Made by a program: the position numbers and the translations under genes. A stretch of 64,000 nt of DNA from Elusimicrobiota bacterium (GTDB taxonomy: Bacteria > Elusimicrobiota > Elusimicrobia > F11): assembly GCA_022072025.1 (NCBI GenBank), contig JAJVIP010000002.1, positions 287,356 to 351,355 on the forward strand, written 5' to 3'. Positions 1 to 7,814 of the stretch are shown in pieces. How positions within the stretch are numbered: the stretch's first letter is position 1; every line of letters begins with the position of its first letter. Below the pieces are notes generated by a model. That model was not told the origin of the DNA. It worked only from the letters and a program-made list of their open reading frames with translations, and ran no database searches.

Positions 1-728
1 ACCATCTCCCCGCATTTGAACGCGTATTGATCTCGTTCAAGATCTTCCGCGGGGGGGGCGCTCGAGCCGGGAAGAGCGAGGCCAATGGCCTCGGCGGCGC
101 AGGCCATGGTATTGGCGGTGAATTGTCCTCCGCATGAACCGGCGCCGGGACAGGCCGAACACTCTATTTCTCGAAGTTCGGCATCGCTCATTTTCCCAGC
201 GGCGTGGGCACCCACGGCTTCATAAACGTCCTGAACAGTGACATCATGGCCTTGAAATCGTCCGGGTTTGATGGTTCCGCCGTAAAGGAAAATGGCTGGC
301 ACATTGAGTCGAAGCATGGCCATCATCATGCCGGGGAGGGATTTGTCGCATCCCGCCAAAGCAACCAATGCGTCATAGCCATGCGCCCGCATCATGAGTT
401 CAACAGAGTCTGCGATCACTTCCCGGCTGATGAGAGAAGCCTTCATGCCTTCATGTCCCATGGCGATCCCATCTGAAACGGCGATGGTCACGAATTCACG
501 GGGGGTTCCTCCCTGATTTGCCACTCCCTTTTTGGCGGCGGCGGCTTGTCGATTAAGAGTGAGGTTACAAGGGGTGGCTTCATTCCAAGAGCTCGCGACT
601 CCCACAAAGGGACTGTTTATTTCTTTGTCTCCGAGCCCCATGGCGCGTAAAAAGGCGCGGTGGGGGGCCCGCTCCGCTCCTTCGGTGATAATTTTTGAAT
701 GTTCTTTGAGTGACAAGTCAGTGGACAT
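1..728 (-). CDS. ilvD: Dihydroxy-acid dehydratase, N-terminal part (cut by window edge)
   Basis: Reading the minus strand from the ATG at 728 gives an open frame of about 242 codons that leaves the window. The protein begins MSTDLSLKEHSK and carries the family's hallmarks: VGVASSWNEATPCN near residue 42, DGIAMGHEGM, LAGCDKSLPGMMMA, and CPGAGSCGGQFTANTM near residues 190-205. The Cys residues in the last two motifs ligate the Fe-S cluster in IlvD/Edd enzymes. IlvD dehydrates 2,3-dihydroxy acids in valine, leucine and isoleucine synthesis. A purine-rich AAGGAGA precedes the start with good spacing. The start overlaps the 3' end of the upstream membrane protein gene by 11 nt, so the two are probably co-transcribed. 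The related sugar-acid dehydratase Edd is less likely given the opening motif. Confidence 0.95.
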   Translation of the reverse strand, partial: MSTDLSLKEHSKIITEGAERAPHRAFLRAMGLGDKEINSPFVGVASSWNEATPCNLTLNRQAAAAKKGVANQGGTPREFVTIAVSDGIAMGHEGMKASLISREVIADSVELMMRAHGYDALVALAGCDKSLPGMMMAMLRLNVPAIFLYGGTIKPGRFQGHDVTVQDVYEAVGAHAAGKMSDAELREIECSACPGAGSCGGQFTANTMACAAEAIGLALPGSSAPPAEDLERDQYAFKCGEM

Positions 729-2244
729 ATTTTCTCCTTAACATTTCGTATTCCGTTGCCAAATTGGGATTGATTGCCAGAGCGCGTTGGGCATGAACCT
801 TTGCTTCTTTCAATTTTCCTTGCTGGAAATTGATTTCGGTCAATCTTAAGAAAATACGAGCGGCGTTGGTGGAGGGAAGTCCGCACCGAAGAGCCTGGAT
901 GTAATTTTTTTCGGCCTGGTTCCTCCAATCTTCGTTCTCTTGCGATGTTCTTTGATTTTTTAACAGGGCGTTTGTTTTCTGCCATTCAGCGAGAAAAACC
1001 CAATTGTTCCAGTAAGTGGGATAGGATTTGATGGCTTGTTCCCAGAGTGTTTGATCGTTTTCCCAAGAAGGGATGGTCTTAAAAGTTAACAGAGTGATTC
1101 CCACCAGATAGGAAGCCATCAGCCATCGAATCCCTTCTTCATATTTTTGATAAAGCATTCCCATGCTCCAGCTGAAAGGAACAATCAATAAATATAGAAA
1201 GCGCTCAGAAAAAATTGATCGAATGGGGATTAATTGGGAAGTGGGAAGCCAAAACAAAACCAAAATCAGGAAATTCAAACACCATTTGTTTTTTCGTCGT
1301 AAAGCCCCCCAGGTAGACAAGAAGATAATAGATATCAGGATGGCGAGAGTTGCGGCCAATAAAAATAAATTTTCAGGGGGCAATGTCCAGGGACGGTGGT
1401 TAATCGAGGAAGGGAACGGAATCAATAAAAATCGAAGAGACATTCCAAAGCTAATCAGTATGCTCCAGAGGTAGGTAAACCACGAGAATTCATCTGGTGA
1501 AAGGTGGCTCATTCTGCCAATAACCATATTTCTCATGAACAGGTAGGCCATTGTGAGAAAATAAAGTGTAGAGAGCATTTTTAAAAATGGACGATGGATT
1601 TTTTGAGGGAGTGGGAAAACAAGGGTCAAGCTCGTTAATATAAATGGAAGCATGATCGGAGTTTCTCGAAAACCCAACCCCATGACATACAAAACAGGGA
1701 TAAACCAAATTCTATTTGTGGAAACCGATTGGCGGGATTTCTCCCAGATCCAAAGACTGGCCAGGACACAAAACGATGCCATGGTGTTCGATAACTCAGA
1801 AGCCCAAATTACAGATTCCACCTGAGTTGGATGTAGGTGGAAGGCCAGTCCGCAAACGATGCCGGTTGTCAAAGATAATCCGAAAAGTCCCATGGCCAGT
1901 AAGGTCACCAATGTCGCGTTCACTCCATGCAGGAATATATTCAGGAGACGATGACCAGTGGGTTTTCCACCACTGATGAAATTCAAAACAGCTGATCCCA
2001 ACGTGAAAAAAGGTCTGTACATTTGTTGGCTGAGCGTTCTGTCACTGGATTGATAAGAGCGATTTATGATGGACAGAAATGCGTGGTCGATTCTTTTTGT
2101 TCCTTGGTTGAATACGATTTTCGCATAGTCATCATAATGAAATGTGTAGGTGAGACTTCGCCAATAAACCAAAAAGGATAGAGCAGTAAATAGCAAGAGG
2201 ATCGCTCCCTTCTTGTGGTATGGAAAATAAAATGGTGTTGTCAT
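718..2244 (-). CDS. TMTC-like multi-pass membrane protein with C-terminal TPR
   Basis: A 508-residue protein with about ten hydrophobic segments (first at residues 14-30) followed by a soluble tail. The first outer loop has the FHYDD motif near residue 35; further on are YRPFFTLGS, HRLLNIFLHGVNA and LAFHLHPTQVESVIW. This pattern is typical of the GT-C/TMTC-like proteins common in Omnitrophota- and Elusimicrobiota-type genomes. Residues about 430-500 form TPR-like helices ending in ALAINPN. Eukaryotic TMTCs are O-mannosyltransferases; the bacterial function is not established, so a lipid-linked sugar transferase role is inference. It overlaps ilvD by 11 nt and is divergent from the gene at 2305. 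Confidence 0.75.
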   Translation of the reverse strand: MTTPFYFPYHKKGAILLLFTALSFLVYWRSLTYTFHYDDYAKIVFNQGTKRIDHAFLSIINRSYQSSDRTLSQQMYRPFFTLGSAVLNFISGGKPTGHRLLNIFLHGVNATLVTLLAMGLFGLSLTTGIVCGLAFHLHPTQVESVIWASELSNTMASFCVLASLWIWEKSRQSVSTNRIWFIPVLYVMGLGFRETPIMLPFILTSLTLVFPLPQKIHRPFLKMLSTLYFLTMAYLFMRNMVIGRMSHLSPDEFSWFTYLWSILISFGMSLRFLLIPFPSSINHRPWTLPPENLFLLAATLAILISIIFLSTWGALRRKNKWCLNFLILVLFWLPTSQLIPIRSIFSERFLYLLIVPFSWSMGMLYQKYEEGIRWLMASYLVGITLLTFKTIPSWENDQTLWEQAIKSYPTYWNNWVFLAEWQKTNALLKNQRTSQENEDWRNQAEKNYIQALRCGLPSTNAARIFLRLTEINFQQGKLKEAKVHAQRALAINPNLATEYEMLRRKYVH

Positions 2245-2304
2245 GCCGACGGATCATAGTTTTTTGCTAAAAACCATGTCTCAATTTTTTATGCGGAGGA
2301 GACA

Positions 2305-2496
2305 ATGCCCAAAAAGAAAGCATCCAAAAAGTTGGTGAAGAAAACAGTTAGAAAAGTGAAACCCTCAAAGAAAGAAAGTGATTTTGATTCAGAACTCGAT
2401 TCTGATTTGGATAATGAGAATGAAGGGGATTTAGGAGAGGAAGTCGGTGAGGTTGGAGCTGAACCCATCTATTCAAAAACTGAAGATGATTTTTAG
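2305..2496 (+). CDS. Small bipolar charged protein (Lys-rich N terminus, acidic C terminus)
   Basis: A 63-residue ORF with a strong ribosome-binding site (GGAGGAG, 7-8 nt before the ATG), which is the main reason to believe it. The first 25 residues are almost all Lys, Arg, Ser, Val and Ala (MPKKKASKKLVKKTVRKV), like the tails of histone H1-like DNA-binding proteins. Residues 28-50 are an Asp/Glu run with an SDLDSD-type repeat. It ends 18 nt before the epimerase gene and is probably its operon partner. No known family is recognised. A nucleic-acid binding or self-neutralising role is a guess from charge only. Confidence 0.6.
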   Translation: MPKKKASKKLVKKTVRKVKPSKKESDFDSELDSDLDNENEGDLGEEVGEVGAEPIYSKTEDDF

Positions 2497-2514
2497 CGCA
2501 ATAGGAAATAAAAC

Positions 2515-3471
2515 GTGTCCAAAATATTGGTGACTGGGGCGGCGGGGTTCATTGGATCCTGGACTTGTGAGGCCTTGCATAAAAAAGGCCACGAGGTTAT
2601 AGGCCTCGATAACTTCAATGATTATTACGACGTACACCTAAAGCACGCCCGAGCCGAAAGATTAAAAGGGAAAATTCGTATCATCACGGGGGATATTGCG
2701 GACCGTGGATCCGTTGAAAAAGTTTTCAAGGAAAACACCTTTGATCAGGTCTGTCATCTGGCGGCTCAGGCGGGTGTACGTTATTCCATCGAAAACCCCT
2801 ATGCCTACGAAATGGCCAACAACATCGGAACGCTGAATCTGTTGGAGGCCTGTCGACACAACGGAGTCAGGTCTTTCATCTTCGCCTCCTCTTCTTCTGT
2901 ATATGGGGGAAATAAAAAAGTTCCGTTTTCCGTTAAGGACCCCGTGGACAAACCCATCTCTCTCTACGCCGCCACGAAAAAATACAATGAACTTCTGGCC
3001 TACACTTATCATCACCTTTATGGAATTCATTGCACGGGGTTAAGATTCTTTACCGTTTATGGCCCGTGGGGCCGGCCGGACATGGCGCTTTTTAAATTTA
3101 CCAAGGCCATCTTGGAAGGTAAACCCATAGACGTTTATAACCATGGCCAGATGAAACGAGATTTCACCTTCATTACGGACATTGTTCAAGGGATCGTGGC
3201 TTCAATGGAGAAAAATTACGCCTATGAAATTTTCAACTTGGGAAATTCCAAAACGGTTGAATTGAATTATTTCATTGAGTGTATTGAAAAAGAGCTGGGG
3301 AAAACCGCCAAGAAAAATATGTTGCCGCTTCAAATGGGGGATGTGCCTGAAACCTCCGCCGATATCGATTGGTCGCGGGAAAAATTGGGGTTTACTCCTC
3401 AAGTGAACATCGAACAGGGTATCAATGAATTTATTGCCTGGTACAAAGAGTATTATAAGATCGTTCAGTGA
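2515..3471 (+). CDS. NAD-dependent epimerase, UDP-glucuronate 4-epimerase-like
   Basis: A 318-residue extended short-chain dehydrogenase. It has the N-terminal Rossmann motif GAAGFIGSW (residues 8-16), DNFNDYYD after the second strand as in UDP-glucuronate 4-epimerases, HLAAQAGVRYSI, the SSSSVYG catalytic Ser region, YAATKKYNE with the YxxxK dyad, and the RFFTVYGPWGRPDMA substrate loop. The DNFNDYYD and GRPDMA signatures favour UDP-GlcA to UDP-GalA epimerisation over UDP-Glc 4-epimerase or a dehydratase. The start is GTG, with AGGAAA upstream. The stop overlaps the GTG of the carbamoyltransferase (GTGA), so the two are translationally coupled, consistent with glycan or glycosylated product synthesis. 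Confidence 0.9.
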   Translation: MSKILVTGAAGFIGSWTCEALHKKGHEVIGLDNFNDYYDVHLKHARAERLKGKIRIITGDIADRGSVEKVFKENTFDQVCHLAAQAGVRYSIENPYAYEMANNIGTLNLLEACRHNGVRSFIFASSSSVYGGNKKVPFSVKDPVDKPISLYAATKKYNELLAYTYHHLYGIHCTGLRFFTVYGPWGRPDMALFKFTKAILEGKPIDVYNHGQMKRDFTFITDIVQGIVASMEKNYAYEIFNLGNSKTVELNYFIECIEKELGKTAKKNMLPLQMGDVPETSADIDWSREKLGFTPQVNIEQGINEFIAWYKEYYKIVQ

Positions 3472-5294
3472 TTATCCTCGGAATTTCCGCATTTTATCAT
3501 GACAGCGCTGCGTGCATTATTAAAGATGGGGAAGTGCTCTACGCTGCCCAAGAAGAACGTTTTACTCGAATAAAACACGATCGGAATTTTCCTCTCCAGG
3601 CCATTACCCATGGTTTGCAAGATTTGGGTCTCACGCTTAAGGACATCGAACATGTGTCTTACTACGATAAACCTCTTTTGACCTTTGATCGTCTCTTTGA
3701 GACCTGGTTGTCCTACGCTCCGAAAGGCCTTCCGTCCTTTATGTCAGCTCTCCCCGTTTGGCTTCACGAAAAACTTTTTCTATCAAGAGAAATCGACAAG
3801 GGCCTCAGCAACGAATATACCGGTCCCTTGCATTACATGTTGCACCACCAGTCCCACGCCGCCTCCGCCTTCTATCCTTCTCCTTTTCAAGAAGCGGCCA
3901 TACTCACCATTGACGGGGTCGGGGAATGGAGCACGACCACCTTGGGTATCGGGCAGGGCCATCGGCTTCGTTTGCTCAAGGAAATACGATTTCCTCATTC
4001 ATTGGGTCTTCTCTACAGTGCCTTCACCTACTACTTGGGTTTTCGTGTCAATTCCGGTGAATACAAAGTGATGGGGTTAGCGCCCTATGGAGTTCCTCGT
4101 TTTGCCGATCTTATTCGGAAACACTTAATTGATTTAAAACAGGACGGCTCTTTTTGGATGGACATGTCCTATTTCAACTATTGCCAAGGACTGACCATGA
4201 CCAATGACCGTTTCCATGAATTGTTTGGCGGACTTCCTCGAAAGAGTGAATCCAACCTGACACAACGAGAAATGGATTTGGCCGCTTCCGTTCAAAAAGT
4301 TTGTGAAGAAGTGATGTTGGCCTTGGCGGTTCAAGCCAAAAAGATAACGGGGGCTGATTATTTGTGTATGGCGGGGGGGTGCGCGCTTAATTGCGTGGCC
4401 AACGGATTGATCTCAAAAGAAAAGATTTTTAAGAAATTGTTCATACAGCCCGCGGCCGGAGATGCGGGCGGAAGTTTGGGAGCCGCCTTGATGACTTGGC
4501 ATGAGGTTTTGGGGAATGAACGGGTGGCGGCGCCGCAGGATTCACAAAAGGGGAGTTATCTGGGGCCTGAATTTAAAACTGACACAATTGAGAAATACCT
4601 CAAAAGTGTGGGGGCCTCTTTTAAGACTTATGACGATGTAACATTTCCTGGTGCTGTGGCGGATCAATTGCAACAGGCAAAAGTGGTGGGTTTCTTCTAT
4701 GGGCGGATGGAATTTGGCCCACGCGCTTTGGGGGCACGCAGTATTCTGGGGGATGCTCGCCGACAAGACATGCAATCAAAAATGAATCTCAAAATAAAAT
4801 TTCGAGAGTCCTTTCGTCCATTCGCTCCTGTTGTTTTAGAAGAACATGAAAAAGAATATTTTGATCTTGACGATATCAGTCCTTACATGCTTTTGGTGGG
4901 GCCGGTCAAACACAACCATCGAAATGCGTTAGCCGAAAAAGAATCCCAAGGAAAAATGGGGATTGATCTTCTGAATGTCAGCCGATCCGATATTCCCGCG
5001 GTAACCCATGTTGATTACAGCGCGCGCGTTCAAACTTTAACTCCAGAACGCAATGGGATGTTCCATTCGGTGGTGGACGCTTTTTACAAGAAAACGGGGT
5101 GCCCCGTTCTCATCAACACCAGTTTTAATATTCGAGGAGAACCCATCGTGAATACCCCTGAGGAAGCCTATCGGTGTTTCATGTTCACGGATATGGATGT
5201 ATTGGTGCTTCAGAATTGTATTTTGCTGAAAGAAGATCAGCCGCCCATGCCGGGGGCCGATGAATATAAAAAGAAATTTACCAAGGCGGATTGA
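3468..5294 (+). CDS. NodU/CmcH-family carbamoyltransferase
   Basis: A 608-residue protein of the usual length for the family. It starts MIILGISAFYHDSAA, the conserved opening of the Kae1-like domain. It contains HHQSHAASAFYPSPF (metal-binding His pair near residue 125), TIDGVGEWSTT, the GxGGCALN nucleotide-binding motif (AGGCALNCVANG), and the C-terminal block FGPRALGARSIL with SFRPFAPVV. These enzymes move a carbamoyl group from carbamoyl phosphate, through carbamoyl adenylate, to a sugar or polyketide hydroxyl. The start is GTG, coupled to the epimerase. It is followed by SxtJ-like and DUF5989 genes, a set that repeatedly occurs together. The acceptor is unknown; a surface glycan sugar is likely. 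Confidence 0.92.
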   Translation: MIILGISAFYHDSAACIIKDGEVLYAAQEERFTRIKHDRNFPLQAITHGLQDLGLTLKDIEHVSYYDKPLLTFDRLFETWLSYAPKGLPSFMSALPVWLHEKLFLSREIDKGLSNEYTGPLHYMLHHQSHAASAFYPSPFQEAAILTIDGVGEWSTTTLGIGQGHRLRLLKEIRFPHSLGLLYSAFTYYLGFRVNSGEYKVMGLAPYGVPRFADLIRKHLIDLKQDGSFWMDMSYFNYCQGLTMTNDRFHELFGGLPRKSESNLTQREMDLAASVQKVCEEVMLALAVQAKKITGADYLCMAGGCALNCVANGLISKEKIFKKLFIQPAAGDAGGSLGAALMTWHEVLGNERVAAPQDSQKGSYLGPEFKTDTIEKYLKSVGASFKTYDDVTFPGAVADQLQQAKVVGFFYGRMEFGPRALGARSILGDARRQDMQSKMNLKIKFRESFRPFAPVVLEEHEKEYFDLDDISPYMLLVGPVKHNHRNALAEKESQGKMGIDLLNVSRSDIPAVTHVDYSARVQTLTPERNGMFHSVVDAFYKKTGCPVLINTSFNIRGEPIVNTPEEAYRCFMFTDMDVLVLQNCILLKEDQPPMPGADEYKKKFTKAD

Positions 5295-5295
5295 T

Positions 5296-5709
5296 ATGAC
5301 CCCAAAAATAAACTGGCGCCCATCCACTTCTGAACTGAGAAAGTTCGGTTGGACTATTTTGATTGGGTTTGGAATCATTGGATTGATCATTTTTTTTAAG
5401 GGAAACCCTCAGATTGCCTATCGAATATGGGGGGGGGCGGTGGCCATCTGTCTCTTGACTTTGACCCTCCCCTCCCTGTCGAAACCGTTCTATTGGATAT
5501 GGATGGGGATCGCGTTGGTTTTGGGAACGGTGATGTCGCGGGTCGTTTTGTCGCTTATTTTCTTTTTGATATTAACGCCGGTAGCGCTTTTTTTTCGATT
5601 GGTTAAACGCGATGAGTTGCGCCGGCGTCGCCACGCCAAAGAAGAACAAACGCACTGGCGTGATTTGCCTGAGATCACTGATCCCAAATATTATGATCAT
5701 CTTTTTTAA
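5296..5709 (+). CDS. SxtJ-like small membrane protein
   Basis: The chosen ATG at 5296 lies 1 nt after the carbamoyltransferase stop; an in-frame upstream extension into that gene is unlikely. The 137-residue protein opens MTPKINWRPS and has four hydrophobic segments (roughly residues 18-35, 43-60, 62-80 and 85-102). It then has an Arg-rich cytoplasmic stretch and ends near WRDLPEITDPKYYDHLF. The layout and position match SxtJ, the membrane protein encoded beside the carbamoyltransferase SxtI in saxitoxin clusters and found widely beside NodU-type genes. Its function is unproven; a membrane anchor or transport partner for the carbamoyltransferase is inferred from context. Confidence 0.8.
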   Translation: MTPKINWRPSTSELRKFGWTILIGFGIIGLIIFFKGNPQIAYRIWGGAVAICLLTLTLPSLSKPFYWIWMGIALVLGTVMSRVVLSLIFFLILTPVALFFRLVKRDELRRRRHAKEEQTHWRDLPEITDPKYYDHLF

Positions 5710-5721
5710 AAGGAGAATGTC

Positions 5722-5880
5722 GTGTCAAATCGCAATAATTTGCTGAGTGAATTTTTGTATTTCTTAAAAACCAACAAAAAATGGTGGTTGCTTCCCATTG
5801 TCCTTGTGACGTTATTGTTGGGGGCCCTGGTTTTTTTCTCGAGCACCCCTGCGGCACCGTTTATCTATACGCTTTTCTAA
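5722..5880 (+). CDS. DUF5989 family single-pass membrane peptide
   Basis: A 52-residue ORF with a GTG start and an AGGAGAA ribosome-binding site 12 nt after the SxtJ-like gene. It reads MSNRNNLLSEFLYFLKTNKKWWLLP, then one hydrophobic helix (about residues 24-41), then a short tail ending FIYTLF. The pattern FLxFLxxxKKWWLxPI followed by one helix is the signature of DUF5989 proteins, which commonly sit beside carbamoyltransferase/SxtJ pairs. It probably forms a small membrane complex with those two. Its biochemical role is unknown. Confidence 0.85.
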   Translation: MSNRNNLLSEFLYFLKTNKKWWLLPIVLVTLLLGALVFFSSTPAAPFIYTLF

Positions 5881-5930
5881 TCTAAAACCAGGAAGGGGAA
5901 CTTTGCCACAACCCACCGGGGAGTGTGTGC

Positions 5931-5936
5931 TAGAAT
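5931..5936 (+). promoter_or_regulatory. Possible -10 element of the tRNA transcript
   Basis: TAGAAT preceded by TGTGTGC lies 12 nt before the broken tRNA. No convincing -35 hexamer is visible at 16-18 nt. It is the best promoter candidate for the tRNA transcript. Confidence 0.3.
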
Positions 5937-5948
5937 CCCCCTTTTGTC

Positions 5949-5997
5949 GGGGGTGGTGCTCAATTGGCTAGAGCGTCCGCCTGAGGCGGAAGGCCGT
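5949..5997 (+). pseudogene. Truncated tRNA (5' half only)
   Basis: From about 5949 the sequence follows a tRNA: seven-base acceptor strand, GT at positions 8-9, a perfect D arm (GCTC, AATTGGCTA loop, GAGC). It then has TCCGCCTGAGGCGGA, which folds as a 6-bp stem with a 3-base loop, not as a 5-bp stem with a 7-base loop. No T arm (GGTTCGANTCC) and no 3' acceptor strand follow. It looks like a tRNA that lost two bases in the anticodon arm and its whole 3' half. It sits 44 nt before the intact tRNA-Pro. The original isotype cannot be assigned safely. Confidence 0.7.
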
Positions 5998-6040
5998 AAA
6001 CAAGTCGTGGATAAAAAAAGTTAAGAAATCGAAACTGAAA

Positions 6041-6114
6041 CGGGGTGTAGCTCAGTTGGCTAGAGCGCTTGCTTTGGGAGCAAGAGGCCGCAGGTTCAAG
6101 TCCTGTCACCCCGA
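6041..6114 (+). tRNA. tRNA-Pro (anticodon TGG)
   Basis: A complete cloverleaf. The acceptor CGGGGTG pairs with CACCCCG. The D arm is GCTC/GAGC. The anticodon arm CTTGC/GCAAG carries loop TTTGGGA, giving TGG at positions 34-36. The variable loop is AGGCC, and the T arm GCAGG/CCTGT has loop TTCAAGT (one G-T pair). The discriminator base is A and CCA is not encoded. UGG reads most or all proline codons. Confidence 0.97.
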
Positions 6115-6136
6115 AAATTCGCAGAAGGAGTAATTT

Positions 6137-6439
6137 ATGAGTATCACCATTGGACGTAACGATCCCTGTCATTGTGGTTCGGGAAAAAAATATAAGAAAT
6201 GTCATCTTGAAAAAGACGAAGTTATGAACCGAAAAGAGCGCGAAAAGGCGGCTCTTAATGCTGCCAAAGTGGCGGAGGCGGAAGCCGCTAAAAATGAAAA
6301 AGAAGGACAAAAGAAAAATCAACCCGCGGGGCACACCCATGCCGATCAACCCGGATGGATGAAAAAGGTCGCCGGCAAGGTCGGTTTTTTTAAAAACTTG
6401 ACTCAGCGACGAACCCCCTCTGCAAATAAGGGAGGTTAG
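6137..6439 (+). CDS. SEC-C motif zinc-binding small protein
   Basis: A 100-residue protein. Residues 5-23 are a textbook SEC-C motif, GRNDPCHCGSGKKYKKCH, the CxCx8CH zinc site first known from the SecA C terminus. The rest is a charged, Lys/Ala/Glu-rich helix (about 25-60) and a basic tail (VGFFKNLTQRR). SEC-C proteins may bind ribosomes or act as SecA-tail mimics; here the partner is unknown. A good RBS (GAAGGAG) precedes the ATG, 23 nt after the tRNA. It is probably read with the genes downstream. Confidence 0.85.
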   Translation: MSITIGRNDPCHCGSGKKYKKCHLEKDEVMNRKEREKAALNAAKVAEAEAAKNEKEGQKKNQPAGHTHADQPGWMKKVAGKVGFFKNLTQRRTPSANKGG

Positions 6440-6479
6440 TGCCTTAATAAAATATTATTATCCAAGGGCGGAGAACGTT

Positions 6480-7814
6480 ATGCAAAAATCGCCCCACGTC
6501 ATATGGGTTTGTCCAAATAACAACTTCTTTTTTAGATCTAAAGGAGAAGTTAAATGCCGACCTGGCTCAGTTATCCCCAAATTGGTTAATGAGGGGGTAA
6601 AAATCAACGCGCTCATTCCATTTGACCCGTTATTACTTCCAAAAACAAAACTCTCCTCCACTCGTCTAACCCGTCATACCCTCACGCTCTCTGAAAAATA
6701 TTCAGTTGGAATCACAAAATTAACTCGCGGTTCTCTTTTACCTGGGGTTTATATGGTTTCAATTCCCACCCGAGATCCGGCTCTCTGGAGCGCTCTCTTT
6801 TGTAAAGCTGCGATGGCCTTGGCCCAACAACTTAAACGCCCAGTTGATATTTTTCATTTGTTTGATTGGCAGACCGGATTGTTTCCTTTGTTTCTTGGAC
6901 TTGAAAAAAATGGGTCGCGAATTTTTAAGAACTCCAAAACTTTTTTTTACGTGGAATCGATGCAGGAATATGGTTCCTATTCTCCGACAGTCCTTAAGCA
7001 GCTGGGGCTTCCAGTAGGTGTTTTTCATCCGGAGGGAATTGAGTTTTATGGGCGTGTGAATTATTTGAAATCTGGTCTTATGTTTTCGGATCGAGTGGGA
7101 TGGTTGAATGGAAAGAGACAACGCAGTAAATCCCGTTTCAGTGGTCCCAGTTTTGATGGTGTTTTAAATAAGCAAACAGAGAAAATTAAAAAATGGGCTT
7201 CCCCGCGTTCGCTCAATTCACATATCGAAGTCTATGAAGAGTTGATGAACGCTCCCATGCAAGAATATGTTTTTTTCCCACCATCTCAGAATCATAAAAG
7301 CGCCATCGATGAAACCAGGAAAATTATCGAAACATGGGGGCCTGTCCCACCGGACCGACTGCATGTGAATACCTTGAGTTTCCTCATCCAATCTCCAACC
7401 AAGGCCTATGTTTTTTGGGAATGGGTGAAAGATTATTACATGGATTATGGTCTTCGGCTCATTGATTGTCTTTCAAAGCGCTCCGTTATTCTCTCTCGGG
7501 GAGTGGGCCCGGTTGGGGAGTACTGGATAACGGTTGAGCCCGATCATGAATATATTGTGGAGTTGATAGGATATCTTTCCGACTTTAATTCACACCCTCT
7601 GCTTCGTTCCCGGCTTGTGCGAACTCCCCGTATATTTCCCAGTGCCAATAGAAATGCGATTTTCATTGATACCCGAAATCAAAAACAGTTCAGAGGGCCT
7701 ATCCATCAAGATTCAATGTTGACTTCGAAAATCAGGAGTGGAGGGACCAGCGCTTTTGAATGGTCTGAGGCTGAGTGGTTGTCCTCTCTTCGTGAAACGG
7801 TTTCTTCGCGATGA
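6480..7814 (+). CDS. Glycogen-synthase-like N-terminal domain fused to DUF4912
   Basis: A 444-residue protein. Residues 5-230 follow the N-terminal (GT5) half of bacterial glycogen synthases: the HLFDWQTGLFPLFL block near residue 125, a LKQLGLP segment, and EGIEFYGRVNYLKSGLMFSD near residue 182. The ADP-glucose motif KxGGL near the N terminus is degenerate (SKGEVKCRPGSV), and the C-terminal GT-B half is absent. Residues about 290-410 are a DUF4912 domain (PPDRLHVNTLSFLIQSP, YVFWEW). It overlaps the GH57 branching enzyme gene by 4 nt (ATGA), so it acts in alpha-glucan metabolism. Loss of the catalytic half suggests a glucan-binding or regulatory protein, not an active synthase. Confidence 0.75.
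   Translation: MQKSPHVIWVCPNNNFFFRSKGEVKCRPGSVIPKLVNEGVKINALIPFDPLLLPKTKLSSTRLTRHTLTLSEKYSVGITKLTRGSLLPGVYMVSIPTRDPALWSALFCKAAMALAQQLKRPVDIFHLFDWQTGLFPLFLGLEKNGSRIFKNSKTFFYVESMQEYGSYSPTVLKQLGLPVGVFHPEGIEFYGRVNYLKSGLMFSDRVGWLNGKRQRSKSRFSGPSFDGVLNKQTEKIKKWASPRSLNSHIEVYEELMNAPMQEYVFFPPSQNHKSAIDETRKIIETWGPVPPDRLHVNTLSFLIQSPTKAYVFWEWVKDYYMDYGLRLIDCLSKRSVILSRGVGPVGEYWITVEPDHEYIVELIGYLSDFNSHPLLRSRLVRTPRIFPSANRNAIFIDTRNQKQFRGPIHQDSMLTSKIRSGGTSAFEWSEAEWLSSLRETVSSR

Noticed and set aside
5949-5997. Functional tRNA-Leu (GAG)
   Set aside because: The anticodon arm cannot form a 5-bp stem with a 7-base loop and there is no T arm or 3' acceptor strand.
5960-6349. 129-residue minus-strand ORF over the tRNA region
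   Set aside because: It covers the tRNA-Pro and the SEC-C gene in antisense. Its tail is the usual spurious peptide produced by tRNA-containing sequence.
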